This document shows, in pieces, positions 54,731 through 63,436 of a stretch of DNA of 64,000 bases. A program made the translations under genes and the position numbers. Position 1 is the first letter of the stretch; each line of letters starts with the position of its first letter. The notes under the pieces were generated by a model. That model was given only the letters and a program-made list of their open reading frames with translations, was not told where the DNA came from and did not search any database. The stretch is taken from contig DATJTI010000089.1 in assembly GCA_035503615.1 (NCBI GenBank), positions 1-64,000 of the forward strand. Direction: 5' to 3'. The stretch is from AP-15 sp035503615 (GTDB lineage Bacteria; Pseudomonadota; Alphaproteobacteria; ATCC43930; CGMCC-115725).

Positions 54731-57157
54731 ATGATGAAAATAGTCCGGCCCAGGACCCGCCTCCTGTTCCCCGCGCTGCTCGCCGCAACCGTTATCGCCG
54801 CGTTTGGCGGCATGGCGCGCGGGCAGGTCATCGACGAGGCACGCCAGGCGGGCCGCAGCGCGCAAAGCCTGCCGGCAGCCGACGAGGATTATTTCCACGG
54901 CATGGATGGCGGCATCACCTTGACCCCGGACGAGGTCAAGGGCCGCGACATGTGGCTCGTCTGGACCGGCGGCGACGACCGGCTGTGGGACCAGCTCACC
55001 AACCTGACCTTCGGCTCGTTCGATCTCTTGAAGATCCTGTCCTCCTATCCCGGCCTCAAATACAGCCGCGACAATCGCTGGGAATATCTCGGGCTGGTCA
55101 ACGAGCCGTGCTTTTCGAAGGCCACCGGTCCCGATCCGCAGCATTACGGGCTGTGGCTCGACCGGCGCGACCCGAAATGCCCGCCCGACCCGTTCGCCAA
55201 TGCCCAGAAATATCCCGGTGTCGCAATCGGTGCGCGCGGCAAGAACATGCCCATCGGCTCCTATTACGGCGAGCCGACCGGAATCGTCGGGCTGCGCCTT
55301 TTCCCCAATCCGGCGTTTGACGCGGCCGCGGCAAAACGCTGGGACCCGCAGCGCTTCTATAACGACCCGAGCTATTATCTGTCGAAGGATCTGGTGCGGC
55401 CCTACCGGGTCGGCATGGCCTGCGCCTTCTGCCATGTCAGCGCCAATCCGGATAAGCCGCCGGCCAACCCCGACGCGCCGGCATGGGCCAATCTGAGCTC
55501 GACCGCCGGCGCCCAGTATTTCTGGGTCGACCGCATCCTCGCCTGGAACGCCGACCCGTCGAATTTCCTGTTCCAGGTGTTGCATACCGCGCGACCGGGG
55601 TCGCTCGACACCTCGCTGGTTTCGACCGACAACATCAACAACCCGCGCACGATGAATGCGATCTACGATTTGCTGCCGCGGCTGGAGCTGGCGCGGAGCT
55701 GGGGACGCGAGACACTCGGAGCGGACAACCTCGCCAACAAGCAGTTCAATGATTTTGTCAAATCCGGTCCGCTGACCCAGTTCTTTCAGTCGCCCGACAC
55801 GGTCTGGACGCCGCATGTGCTGAAGGATGGTAGCGATTCGGTGGGGGCGCTCGGCGCCCTGAACCGGGTCTATCTGAATATCGGCCTCTTCAGCGAGGAG
55901 TGGCTCAGGCATTTCAACCCGATCCTCGGCGGCAAGGCGGTGACGCCGATTGCGATCACGACGGCGCGGGCGAACTCCTCCTATTGGCAGGCGACCGAGA
56001 TGCAGACGCCGGACATGGCGCTGTTCCTCTTGAAGGCATCTTATCCGCACAAACTCGCCGACGCCCCCGGCGGTGCGGCCTATCTGAACGATCCGGCGGC
56101 ATTGGTGCAGCAGGGCAGGCTCGTCTTCGCCGACAATTGCGCGATGTGCCATTCGAGCAAGGCGCCCACACCGCCCGCCGGCGCCGCTCTCGGCAGCTGC
56201 ATCGGCCCGCATTATCTCGAATGCTGGAACCGTTATTGGGCGTGGAGCCATACCGACGCCTTCCGCAGCCGGATGCACCAGATCGTCGCGGCCAAGCACT
56301 TCCTCGACGACAACTACCTGTCGAACGACGCGCGGGTGCCGGTGACCTTGCTGCAGACCAACGCCTGCAGCCCATTGGCGACTAACGCCATTGCCGGCAA
56401 TATCTGGGACAATTTCTCGTCGGCTTCCTACAAATCGCTGCCCGCGGTCGGCACGATCACGGTCTACGACCCGTTCACCGGCAAGCCAAAGCCGTACAAG
56501 ATGCCGGGCGGCGGGCGCGGCTACACCCGGGTGCCGTCGCTGATCAGCCTGTGGGCGACCGCCCCCTACCTCTTGAACAACAGCGTCGGCAAATTCGAGG
56601 CGAGCCCATCGGTCGCCTCCCGCATGGCCTCGTTCGAGGATTCGATCACCCAAATGCTGTGGCCGCAGAAGCGCGACCAGGACCCGGTGCTCGGCGACAA
56701 AATCCCCGGGGTGATCGACCGCACCACGGCGACGAGCTGGCTGCGCATTCCGACCGGCTATCTGCCCGACGCGATCCGGAAGTCGCAGCGGATCCTCAAC
56801 TTCGCCGTCCCGGTGTTTGACCAGAAAGGGATCGAGATCGGCCCGATCCCGAAGGGCACGCCGGTCGACCTCCTGGCCAATTTCGATCCGCTGCCGCCCG
56901 ACGGCAGCAGTCTGAAGCAGCGCCTGGCACATGACGGAGAGGTCGTCGCCGTCGTCTTCAGGCTGGTGCACGACCTGCGCACGCTGCCGAAAAATCCGAC
57001 CGACGCCGAGGCCCGCCAGGTCTTCTCCAATGTCGGCGAGCAATTATTCGCACTCAGCAAATGCCCCGACTATGTCGTCAACCGCGGCCATTATTTCGGC
57101 TCGCGGCTGAGCGATACCGACAAGAACGCGCTGATCGCCTACCTGAAGACATTTTGA
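54731..57157 (+). CDS. Exported diheme c-type cytochrome, partner of the GMC oxidoreductase
   Basis: An 808-residue protein with a signal peptide (RTRLLFPALLAATVIAAFG). Two CxxCH heme-binding motifs occur: CAFCH at residue 231 and CAMCH at residue 470. There are no further CxxCH motifs. Large regions with no known domain surround them (YSRDNRWEYLGLVNEPCFSK; TPHVLKDGSDSVGALGALNRVYLNIGLF). It is placed to take electrons from the GMC dehydrogenase encoded next and pass them to the respiratory chain. A short 18-bp duplication follows the stop. The family is uncharacterised as far as I can tell. Confidence 0.8.
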   Translation: MMKIVRPRTRLLFPALLAATVIAAFGGMARGQVIDEARQAGRSAQSLPAADEDYFHGMDGGITLTPDEVKGRDMWLVWTGGDDRLWDQLTNLTFGSFDLLKILSSYPGLKYSRDNRWEYLGLVNEPCFSKATGPDPQHYGLWLDRRDPKCPPDPFANAQKYPGVAIGARGKNMPIGSYYGEPTGIVGLRLFPNPAFDAAAAKRWDPQRFYNDPSYYLSKDLVRPYRVGMACAFCHVSANPDKPPANPDAPAWANLSSTAGAQYFWVDRILAWNADPSNFLFQVLHTARPGSLDTSLVSTDNINNPRTMNAIYDLLPRLELARSWGRETLGADNLANKQFNDFVKSGPLTQFFQSPDTVWTPHVLKDGSDSVGALGALNRVYLNIGLFSEEWLRHFNPILGGKAVTPIAITTARANSSYWQATEMQTPDMALFLLKASYPHKLADAPGGAAYLNDPAALVQQGRLVFADNCAMCHSSKAPTPPAGAALGSCIGPHYLECWNRYWAWSHTDAFRSRMHQIVAAKHFLDDNYLSNDARVPVTLLQTNACSPLATNAIAGNIWDNFSSASYKSLPAVGTITVYDPFTGKPKPYKMPGGGRGYTRVPSLISLWATAPYLLNNSVGKFEASPSVASRMASFEDSITQMLWPQKRDQDPVLGDKIPGVIDRTTATSWLRIPTGYLPDAIRKSQRILNFAVPVFDQKGIEIGPIPKGTPVDLLANFDPLPPDGSSLKQRLAHDGEVVAVVFRLVHDLRTLPKNPTDAEARQVFSNVGEQLFALSKCPDYVVNRGHYFGSRLSDTDKNALIAYLKTF

Positions 57158-57178
57158 GGCCTAAAGACATTTTGAGGC
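57146..57178. repeat. 18-bp duplication at the cytochrome stop codon
   Basis: AAGACATTTTGAGGC is present at 57146-57160 and again at 57164-57178, so the stop codon and its surroundings are duplicated just before the GMC gene start. Confidence 0.9.
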
Positions 57179-57182
57179 GTCG

Positions 57183-59072
57183 ATGAGCGCAGGCACGAGC
57201 TCGGGCAGCGACAAATTCGATTACATCATTGTCGGCTCCGGTCCGGGCGGCGGCACCGTGGCGGCGCGGCTGGCCGAGGCCGGGCGGCGGGTATTGCTGC
57301 TCGAAGCCGGCGGCGACCCGCGCCTCCTGTCCGGCACCAATGACGACCAGCCCGCCATCGATCGCCTCCCCGATGATTACGATGTGCCGGCGTTTCACGG
57401 CTTCGCGTCCGAGAATGATGCGCTGCGCTGGGACTTCTTCGTCCGCCATTACGCCGATGACGCGATGCAGGCGAAAGACCCGAAATATGTCCGCGACTAT
57501 CGCGGCGAGCCGGTTGATGGCGTCCTCTATCCGCGCGCCGGCACGCTCGGCGGCTGCACCGCGCACAATGCGATGATCTTCGTCTACCCGCACAATGCCG
57601 ATTGGGACGGCATCGCGGCGCTGACCGGCGACGCATCGTGGAACGCCGCGCAGATGCGCCAATATTTCGAGCGGCTGGAGAACTGCCATTACCGGCCGAT
57701 CGAGCGCTTGCTCGCCAAGGCCGGTGACAATCTGTCGCGCCACGGTTGGAACGGCTGGCTCGATGTCGAAACCGCGATCCCGGAGGCCGCACTCGGCGAT
57801 TTCGGGCTGGTCGAGTTCCTGCTGTATTCAGCCGCCGATGCGTTCGAGGATTTCGGTCAGCCGATCGAACGCCTGTTCCGGCTGACCGAGACAAAGGCCG
57901 ACCCGAACGACTGGCGGCTCGTCGCCGCCAACGCGACCGGCGTGCGCTACACGCCGCTGACGACACGCAAGCACCATCGCATCGGCGCCCGCGAGCGGCT
58001 GATCGAGACCGCGGCGAAATACCCGGACCGGCTGCACATCGAGCTCGACGCGCTGGTGACGCGGGTGCTGCTCGATGACGACAACCGGGCGACCGGCGTC
58101 GAATATCTGAAGGGTGCCCGGCTCTACCGCGCGCATGGCCAGAAGGCGACCGGGCCGGGTGTGCCGATGCGGGTCGATGCGGCACGGGAGGTGATCCTCT
58201 GCGGCGGCGCCTTCAACACGCCGCAATTGCTGATGCTGTCCGGCATCGGGCCGCGCGCGGTGCTGGCGCCGCTCGGCATACCGTTGCGGATCGAGTTGCC
58301 AGACGTCGGCCGGAATTTGCAGGACCGCTACGAGATCGGCGTTGTCAACCGGATGAATTTCGACCGCTGGAAGATTCTCGACGGCGCCACCTTCAGCCGC
58401 GGCGACCCGCAATATCGCGACTGGGCCGCCGGCCGTGACGGCGTCTATGCCAGCAATGGCGCGGTCTTGGCGACGATCCTCAAATCCTTTCCCGAGCGGC
58501 CGTTGCCTGATTTGTTCTGCTTTGCGCTGCTCGGCCTGTTCGGCGGCTATTTCCCGGGCTATTCGTCGCTCGAATTAAAGAAGCCCAATTACCTGACCTG
58601 GGCGATCCTGAAAGCGCACACAGAGAACCGCGCCGGCGAGGTGCGGTTGCGCTCGACCGACCCGCGCGACACGCCGCTCGTCGATTTTCATTATTTCGCG
58701 GAGGGCAGCGACCAGGCGGGCGAGGATCTCGCCTCGGTCGTCGCCGGCATCCGGTTTGTGCGCAGACTGACCAGGGCGCTCAAGGAACGCGGGCTAATCG
58801 CCGCCGAGGAGCAGCCGGGCGATGCATTGCAGAGCGACGCCGAGCTCGGCGACTTTGTGCGCACCCATGCCTGGGGCCACCACGCCTCGTGCAGCTGCGC
58901 GATCGGCCCGCGCGCGGCGGGCGGCGTGCTCGACAGCGCCTTCCGGGTCTATGGCGCCAAAGGGCTGCGCGTGGTCGACGCCTCGGTGTTTCCGCGCATC
59001 CCGGGATTTTTCATTGCCAGCGCCATCTACATGATCGGTGAAAAGGCCGCCGATGTGATCCTCGCCGGCTGA
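57183..59072 (+). CDS. GMC-family FAD oxidoreductase
   Basis: A 629-residue glucose-methanol-choline oxidoreductase. The FAD-binding DYIIVGSGPGGGTVAARLAEAG is at residues 13-34, the GMC signature ARAGTLGGCTAHNAMIF follows near residue 120, and ILCGGAFNTPQLLMLSGIG is the second signature near residue 345. The C-terminus has HHASCSCAIG then PRIPGFFIASAIYMIGEKAAD; the second catalytic Asn/His normally in the last block is not in the expected place. No signal peptide is visible although its cytochrome partner is exported. The ATG at 57183 overlaps nothing and is well placed. Confidence 0.9.
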   Translation: MSAGTSSGSDKFDYIIVGSGPGGGTVAARLAEAGRRVLLLEAGGDPRLLSGTNDDQPAIDRLPDDYDVPAFHGFASENDALRWDFFVRHYADDAMQAKDPKYVRDYRGEPVDGVLYPRAGTLGGCTAHNAMIFVYPHNADWDGIAALTGDASWNAAQMRQYFERLENCHYRPIERLLAKAGDNLSRHGWNGWLDVETAIPEAALGDFGLVEFLLYSAADAFEDFGQPIERLFRLTETKADPNDWRLVAANATGVRYTPLTTRKHHRIGARERLIETAAKYPDRLHIELDALVTRVLLDDDNRATGVEYLKGARLYRAHGQKATGPGVPMRVDAAREVILCGGAFNTPQLLMLSGIGPRAVLAPLGIPLRIELPDVGRNLQDRYEIGVVNRMNFDRWKILDGATFSRGDPQYRDWAAGRDGVYASNGAVLATILKSFPERPLPDLFCFALLGLFGGYFPGYSSLELKKPNYLTWAILKAHTENRAGEVRLRSTDPRDTPLVDFHYFAEGSDQAGEDLASVVAGIRFVRRLTRALKERGLIAAEEQPGDALQSDAELGDFVRTHAWGHHASCSCAIGPRAAGGVLDSAFRVYGAKGLRVVDASVFPRIPGFFIASAIYMIGEKAADVILAG

Positions 59073-59167
59073 CCCGTGCTCCCGCAGCGGCCGACCCGGT
59101 GGCCAGCCCCGCCGCCCTTCCTGTAAACTGCGATCATCAATGGAGGACCACTCAAAGGGAGGCGGCC

Positions 59168-59677
59168 ATGGCACTGGAGGTCAGGCGGATCGTCACCGGG
59201 CACGACGCGAACGGCAAGGCGGTCGTCGCCAGCGACGAGCGGCTCACGGCGGTGCCGCGACTCAATCGCCCGCATATCGCGGGTTGCGAGATCTGGTCCA
59301 CCGACAAGATGCCGGCCGACAACTCGGCCGAAGCTGAAGCGGCACAGCGCGCCGGCTTTGTCAGGCGCTACAATTATGTCGGCACCGGCCAGGGCACCGT
59401 GATCCGGGTCACCGAATTCGCGCCGGGTGCGCCCAAATTCATGCATCGCACCGAGACCGTCGATTACGCGATCCTGCTCAAGGGTGAATGCGATCTCGAA
59501 TTCGACAGCGGCGAAATCATGCATATGAAACCGGGCGATATTTGTGTGCAGCGCGGCACGATGCATGCCTGGGTCAACAACGGATCGGCGCCGGCGGTGT
59601 TCGCCTTTGTCCTGATCGACGCCAAACCGGCCGAGCTTGCCGGACAGGCGCTCACCACCCATTACCCCTTGTCATGA
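59168..59677 (+). CDS. Cupin-domain protein
   Basis: A 169-residue cupin: MHRTETVDYAILLKGECDLEFDSGE and PGDICVQRGTMHAWVNNGS are the two motifs of a conserved beta barrel with metal-binding His and Glu residues. Function could be a metal-dependent dioxygenase, isomerase or lyase-like enzyme or a sugar-binding protein. The ATG at 59168 has GGGAGG at 59157-59162. Its stop overlaps the next start (ATGA), so it is translationally coupled to the alpha/beta hydrolase. Confidence 0.88.
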   Translation: MALEVRRIVTGHDANGKAVVASDERLTAVPRLNRPHIAGCEIWSTDKMPADNSAEAEAAQRAGFVRRYNYVGTGQGTVIRVTEFAPGAPKFMHRTETVDYAILLKGECDLEFDSGEIMHMKPGDICVQRGTMHAWVNNGSAPAVFAFVLIDAKPAELAGQALTTHYPLS

Positions 59678-60453
59678 CCGCGCGCACGATTTCGGTCGCC
59701 AGGACCAGCCTCGATCTCGAGGAGCGCGGTGCCGGCCGGCCGTTGCTGTTTCTGCATGATGGCGAGGGCTTGGCACCCGAGCGGCCGTGGCTCGATCTCT
59801 TGGCCCGCCATTACCGGATCATCGCACCCTGGCATCCCGGCTGGGGCAATTCCCCGCTGATCGATGGCATCGGCGAGACGAGCGACCTTGCCTATCTCTA
59901 CCTCGATCTCGCCGGCGAACTCGGTCTCGACGATGCGATCCTGGTCGGCGCCGGTTTTGGCGGCTGGGTCGCGGCCGAAATGATGGTGCGCTCGGCGGCG
60001 CGGTTTTCCCGCCTCGTGCTGGTCGATCCGCTTGGTGTCAAATTTGCCGGTCGCGAGGAGCGCGACATCGCCGACATGCACGCCGTGCCTTATGGCGAAT
60101 ATCTGAAGCTCGCCTGGGCCGATCCAAAGAAGGGCGAGACCGATTACACCCGGCTGCCGGACAACGAATTGGCGGCGATCGCCCGCGGCCGCGAAGCCTT
60201 CGCGCTCTATGGCTGGAAGCCCTACATGCACAACCCGCGGCTCAAACGCTGGCTGCACCGGATCGAATGCCCGACCTTGCTATTGTGGGGGGCGGCAGAC
60301 CGGATCGTCACGCCCGCCTATGGCGAGAACTGGCGCCAGGCACTCCCCGATGCCCGCCTCGAACTGATCGCCGATGCCGGTCATTTCCCGCATTGGGAGC
60401 AGCCCGAAACCTTTATCGAAAAACTTGTCGCCTTCGTCGCCGGCAACCGCTGA
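59674..60453 (+). CDS. Alpha/beta-fold hydrolase homologue lacking the nucleophile serine
   Basis: A 259-residue alpha/beta-hydrolase-fold protein. The Asp (LLLWGAADRIVTP) and His (ADAGHFPHWEQPE) positions of the triad are kept. The nucleophile elbow reads VGAGFGGW in place of the usual VGHSxGGW, so the serine is replaced by glycine. Either it is inactive as a hydrolase, it uses another mechanism, or it works as a scaffold or lyase. The start overlaps the cupin stop. No signal peptide. Confidence 0.85.
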   Translation: MTARTISVARTSLDLEERGAGRPLLFLHDGEGLAPERPWLDLLARHYRIIAPWHPGWGNSPLIDGIGETSDLAYLYLDLAGELGLDDAILVGAGFGGWVAAEMMVRSAARFSRLVLVDPLGVKFAGREERDIADMHAVPYGEYLKLAWADPKKGETDYTRLPDNELAAIARGREAFALYGWKPYMHNPRLKRWLHRIECPTLLLWGAADRIVTPAYGENWRQALPDARLELIADAGHFPHWEQPETFIEKLVAFVAGNR

Positions 60454-60465
60454 CGGGAGAAAGTG

Positions 60466-61677
60466 ATGCGCGTCTGGTATTTTTCGGAAATGGCCTATCA
60501 CCCGGCCTGGCAGGAAGGGCTGGCGCGTGGTTCGCTGCGTGTCGTCCTGCCCAACCGCAATTACGATCCGCAGATCGGCCACCAGCTAATGAACCGCTAC
60601 CTCGACGAGTTCGCGCTGTGCGACGAGGTCGGGCTCGACATCATGGTCAATGAGCACCACTCGACCGCGACCTGCTCGACCGTGTCGGTGCCAATGGCGC
60701 TGGCGATCATCGCCCGCGAGACCAGGCGCGCGCGCCTCTTGTCGCTCGGCACGCCGATTGCCAATCGTCCCGACCCGGTGCGCGTCGCCGAGGAGATGGC
60801 GTGGCTCGACGTATTGTCGGGCGGGCGGCTCGAGATGGGGCTCGTCAAGGGGGCGGCCTATGAGATTGCCCCGGCCAACAGCAATCCGGCCAACCTGATG
60901 CGCCGCTACTGGGAGGCGCACGATCTGATCCTCAAGGCATTGTCGACAACCGACGGGCCGTTCAATTGGGAAGGCGAGTTCTTCCACTACCGCAACGTCA
61001 ATATCTGGCCCCGGCCATTGCAGCAGCCGACACCACCCGTTTGGATGACCGGGGTCAGCGTCGAGACCGGCCGCATGGCGGCGGAGCGCGGCCATGTCGT
61101 CGGCACCTTGCTGTCGGGCTATGTTGCCGGGCCGTTATTTGCCGCCTATCGCCAGCGCGCGCAGGAGCTGGGCTGGACCGCCGGTCCCGACCGCTTCGCC
61201 TATGCCGCCGTCGTCGGGGTCGGCGCGACGCGCGAGGAAGGGCGGCGCCGCGCCAATCTCGCCGCCGATTATGTGCGCACCTCGCCGGTCGTTGCCGAGC
61301 CGTTCACCAACCCGCCCGGCTACAATTCGCTCGGCGCCAATGTCGCGATGCTGAAGGCCGGTGGCAAGCGCACCGGCTTTGTCCGCGACCGCGACGGCAA
61401 CCCGGTCGATCACACGACCGCAACGCTCGATCAGCTGATGGCCGGCGCCACGGTGTTTGCCGGCACGCCCGACGATGTCTACGACCAGATCAAGGCGCTG
61501 AACGACCGGGTCGGCGGCTTTGGCCACCTGTTGTTCTTCGGCCAGGGCGGCTATCTCGACCATGCCGACACGGTGGCCAATATCACGCTGTTCGGCAAAG
61601 AGGTCATGCCGCGGCTGCGCGAGCTGAACCCGGAGCCGGCAAGGCCCGCCGCGGTCGCCGGCGTGGCTGCGCAGTAG
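60466..61677 (+). CDS. LLM class flavin-dependent monooxygenase
   Basis: A 403-residue luciferase-like monooxygenase. It has RVWYFSEMAYHP, the MVNEHHSTATC motif near residue 64 and LSGGRLEMGLVKGAAYEIAP, standard for the family. It needs reduced flavin from a reductase not found in this block. The ATG at 60466 follows GGGAG; GTG at 60463 is next to it. It could hydroxylate or oxygenate the product of the GMC enzyme before the esterase acts. It lies 12 bases after the hydrolase stop. Confidence 0.9.
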   Translation: MRVWYFSEMAYHPAWQEGLARGSLRVVLPNRNYDPQIGHQLMNRYLDEFALCDEVGLDIMVNEHHSTATCSTVSVPMALAIIARETRRARLLSLGTPIANRPDPVRVAEEMAWLDVLSGGRLEMGLVKGAAYEIAPANSNPANLMRRYWEAHDLILKALSTTDGPFNWEGEFFHYRNVNIWPRPLQQPTPPVWMTGVSVETGRMAAERGHVVGTLLSGYVAGPLFAAYRQRAQELGWTAGPDRFAYAAVVGVGATREEGRRRANLAADYVRTSPVVAEPFTNPPGYNSLGANVAMLKAGGKRTGFVRDRDGNPVDHTTATLDQLMAGATVFAGTPDDVYDQIKALNDRVGGFGHLLFFGQGGYLDHADTVANITLFGKEVMPRLRELNPEPARPAAVAGVAAQ

Positions 61678-61687
61678 GGAGCCGACG

Positions 61688-62644
61688 ATGCCGAGCCCGC
61701 ACCCGCAGCCAAGCCTGCATCCGCAGATCGTCCAGGTGCTGGAGGCGATGGCCAAGGCCGAGCTGAAACCGATCGAAGCGCTGACCCCGGCCGAGGCGCG
61801 CGCCCAGATGGAGGCGACGGCGAGCTCGCGCAAGGCCGAGCCGCTGCCGGTCGCCCGGGTCGAGGAGCGCAGAATGCTCGGCCCGGCGGGCGATATTCGC
61901 TTGCGGCTCTATACGCCGAACGCCGCCCGACCGTTGCCGGCGATCATCTATTATCACGGCGGCGGCCACGTCATCGGCAGCCTCGACACGCATGATCTCA
62001 TCGCCCGCAATCTGTGCGCTGGCGCCGGCGCACTGGTCGCCTCGGTCGATTACCGCATGGGGCCGGAGCACAAATTCCCGGCCGCGGTCGAGGATTCGTT
62101 CGCAGCGCTGAGCTGGGTGCACGCCAACGCCGCGAGCCTCGACGCCGATCCGGCCCGCCTCGGCGTGCATGGCGACAGCGCCGGCGCCAATCTCGCCGCG
62201 GTCGTGGCGCTGCTGGCGCGCGACGCGGGCGGTCCAGAACTGCGGCTGCAATCGCTGGTCTACCCGGTCGGCGACTACACCCTGGCCGGCGGCAGCTACC
62301 GCAGGTTTGCCCAGGGCTACGGCCTGTTGACGCGCGAGGCGATGGCCTGGTTCGCCCGCCACTACCTGCGCTCGCCCGCCGACGCCGAGGATTGGCGCGC
62401 CTCGCCGCTCAAGGCCGCGAGCTTTGCCGGGGTGGCGCCGGCGATCATCGTCACCGCGGAATGCGACGTGCTGCATGATGACGGCGAAGCCTACGCCGAG
62501 GCACTGCGCCGCGCCGGAGTGCCGGTCGAGTACCGTGAATATGCCGGCATGATCCACGGTTTTCTCGGCATGGCGCCGGTCGTCGACGACGCGACCGCGG
62601 CGCAGCACCAGGTCGCCGCCGCCTTCCGCCGCGCCTTCGCCTGA
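61688..62644 (+). CDS. HSL-family alpha/beta hydrolase/esterase
   Basis: A 318-residue esterase of the hormone-sensitive-lipase group. It has the HGGGHVIGS oxyanion hole, GDSAGANLAA nucleophile elbow, the Asp in VTAECDVLHDDGE and the His in GMIHGFLGM, a complete triad. It hydrolyses short-chain esters or lactones. Start ATG at 61688, 10 bases after the LLM stop; it is the last gene of the cluster. Confidence 0.92.
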   Translation: MPSPHPQPSLHPQIVQVLEAMAKAELKPIEALTPAEARAQMEATASSRKAEPLPVARVEERRMLGPAGDIRLRLYTPNAARPLPAIIYYHGGGHVIGSLDTHDLIARNLCAGAGALVASVDYRMGPEHKFPAAVEDSFAALSWVHANAASLDADPARLGVHGDSAGANLAAVVALLARDAGGPELRLQSLVYPVGDYTLAGGSYRRFAQGYGLLTREAMAWFARHYLRSPADAEDWRASPLKAASFAGVAPAIIVTAECDVLHDDGEAYAEALRRAGVPVEYREYAGMIHGFLGMAPVVDDATAAQHQVAAAFRRAFA

Positions 62645-62665
62645 GCCCCGCACGACACGGCCTCA

Positions 62666-63403
62666 TCATAAGAGGCTCCCGCCATCGACCGGGATGACGG
62701 TGCCGTTGACAAAGGTCATCGTCGTCGCGAGGCCGAGGATCACGGCTGCGACCTCTTCGGGCTCGGCGATGCGCCTCAGCGGGTTGTTGGCGATGCGCTG
62801 CGCCCGTTGCGCCGGTGTCCACATCTCGGTCATCGGCGTCTCCATCAGGCTCGGCGCCACGGCGACGACGCGGATCGCCGGCGCCAATGCCCGCGCCAGC
62901 GACATCGTCATCGCATGCAGCCCGGCCTTGGCCGCGGCATAGGCGATGTTGCTGCCGCCGCCGCGCAGCCCGGACACCGAGCCGACATTGACGACGAGCC
63001 CCTGCCCGCTCGCCGCGAGCAGCGGCTGGCAGGCGCGCACCATCGCAAACGGGCCGCGCAGATTGACCGCCAGGACGAAGTCGAAGAAGTCGTCGTCGAG
63101 CGCGCGCAGATCGGCATGCGGGATGACCCGCGTGCTGCCGGCATTATTGACGAGGATGTCGAGCCGGCTCTCGGTCGCGCCGATCGATGCGGCCAGATGT
63201 TCGATCGCCGCCGTGTCCTGGGCCGGTGTGTGGCTCGCGCGGTGTCCGGTGCCCGGCAGGCTCGCGACCAGCTCGTCGGCAGTCGCGGCATCGCTGCCAA
63301 AGGTCACGACGACCCGCGCCCCGGCTTCGGCACAGAGCCGCGCGGTCGCCGCACCCAAACCCTTGCTGCCGCCGGTGACCAGCGCCACGCGGCCGTCGAG
63401 CAT
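62666..63403 (-). CDS. SDR-family oxidoreductase
   Basis: A 245-residue short-chain dehydrogenase/reductase: cofactor motif VTGGSKGLGAAT, NNAG (LDILVNNAGS), catalytic Ser in NVGSVSG and Tyr-x3-Lys in YAAAKAG. The C-terminal VNGTVIPVDGGSLL is the standard end of classical SDRs. The start could be ATG at 63403 or GTG at 63409. It is convergent with the esterase (20-base gap) and may act on the same pathway or separately. Confidence 0.92.
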   Translation of the reverse strand: MLDGRVALVTGGSKGLGAATARLCAEAGARVVVTFGSDAATADELVASLPGTGHRASHTPAQDTAAIEHLAASIGATESRLDILVNNAGSTRVIPHADLRALDDDFFDFVLAVNLRGPFAMVRACQPLLAASGQGLVVNVGSVSGLRGGGSNIAYAAAKAGLHAMTMSLARALAPAIRVVAVAPSLMETPMTEMWTPAQRAQRIANNPLRRIAEPEEVAAVILGLATTMTFVNGTVIPVDGGSLL

Positions 63404-63436
63404 GCCCACGGACGATCGGCCTCTGCTCGCGCGCGG

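Noticed and set aside
54665..57043. 792-codon minus-strand frame opposite the cytochrome
   Set aside because: Shadow frame; the plus strand has a signal peptide and two heme motifs.
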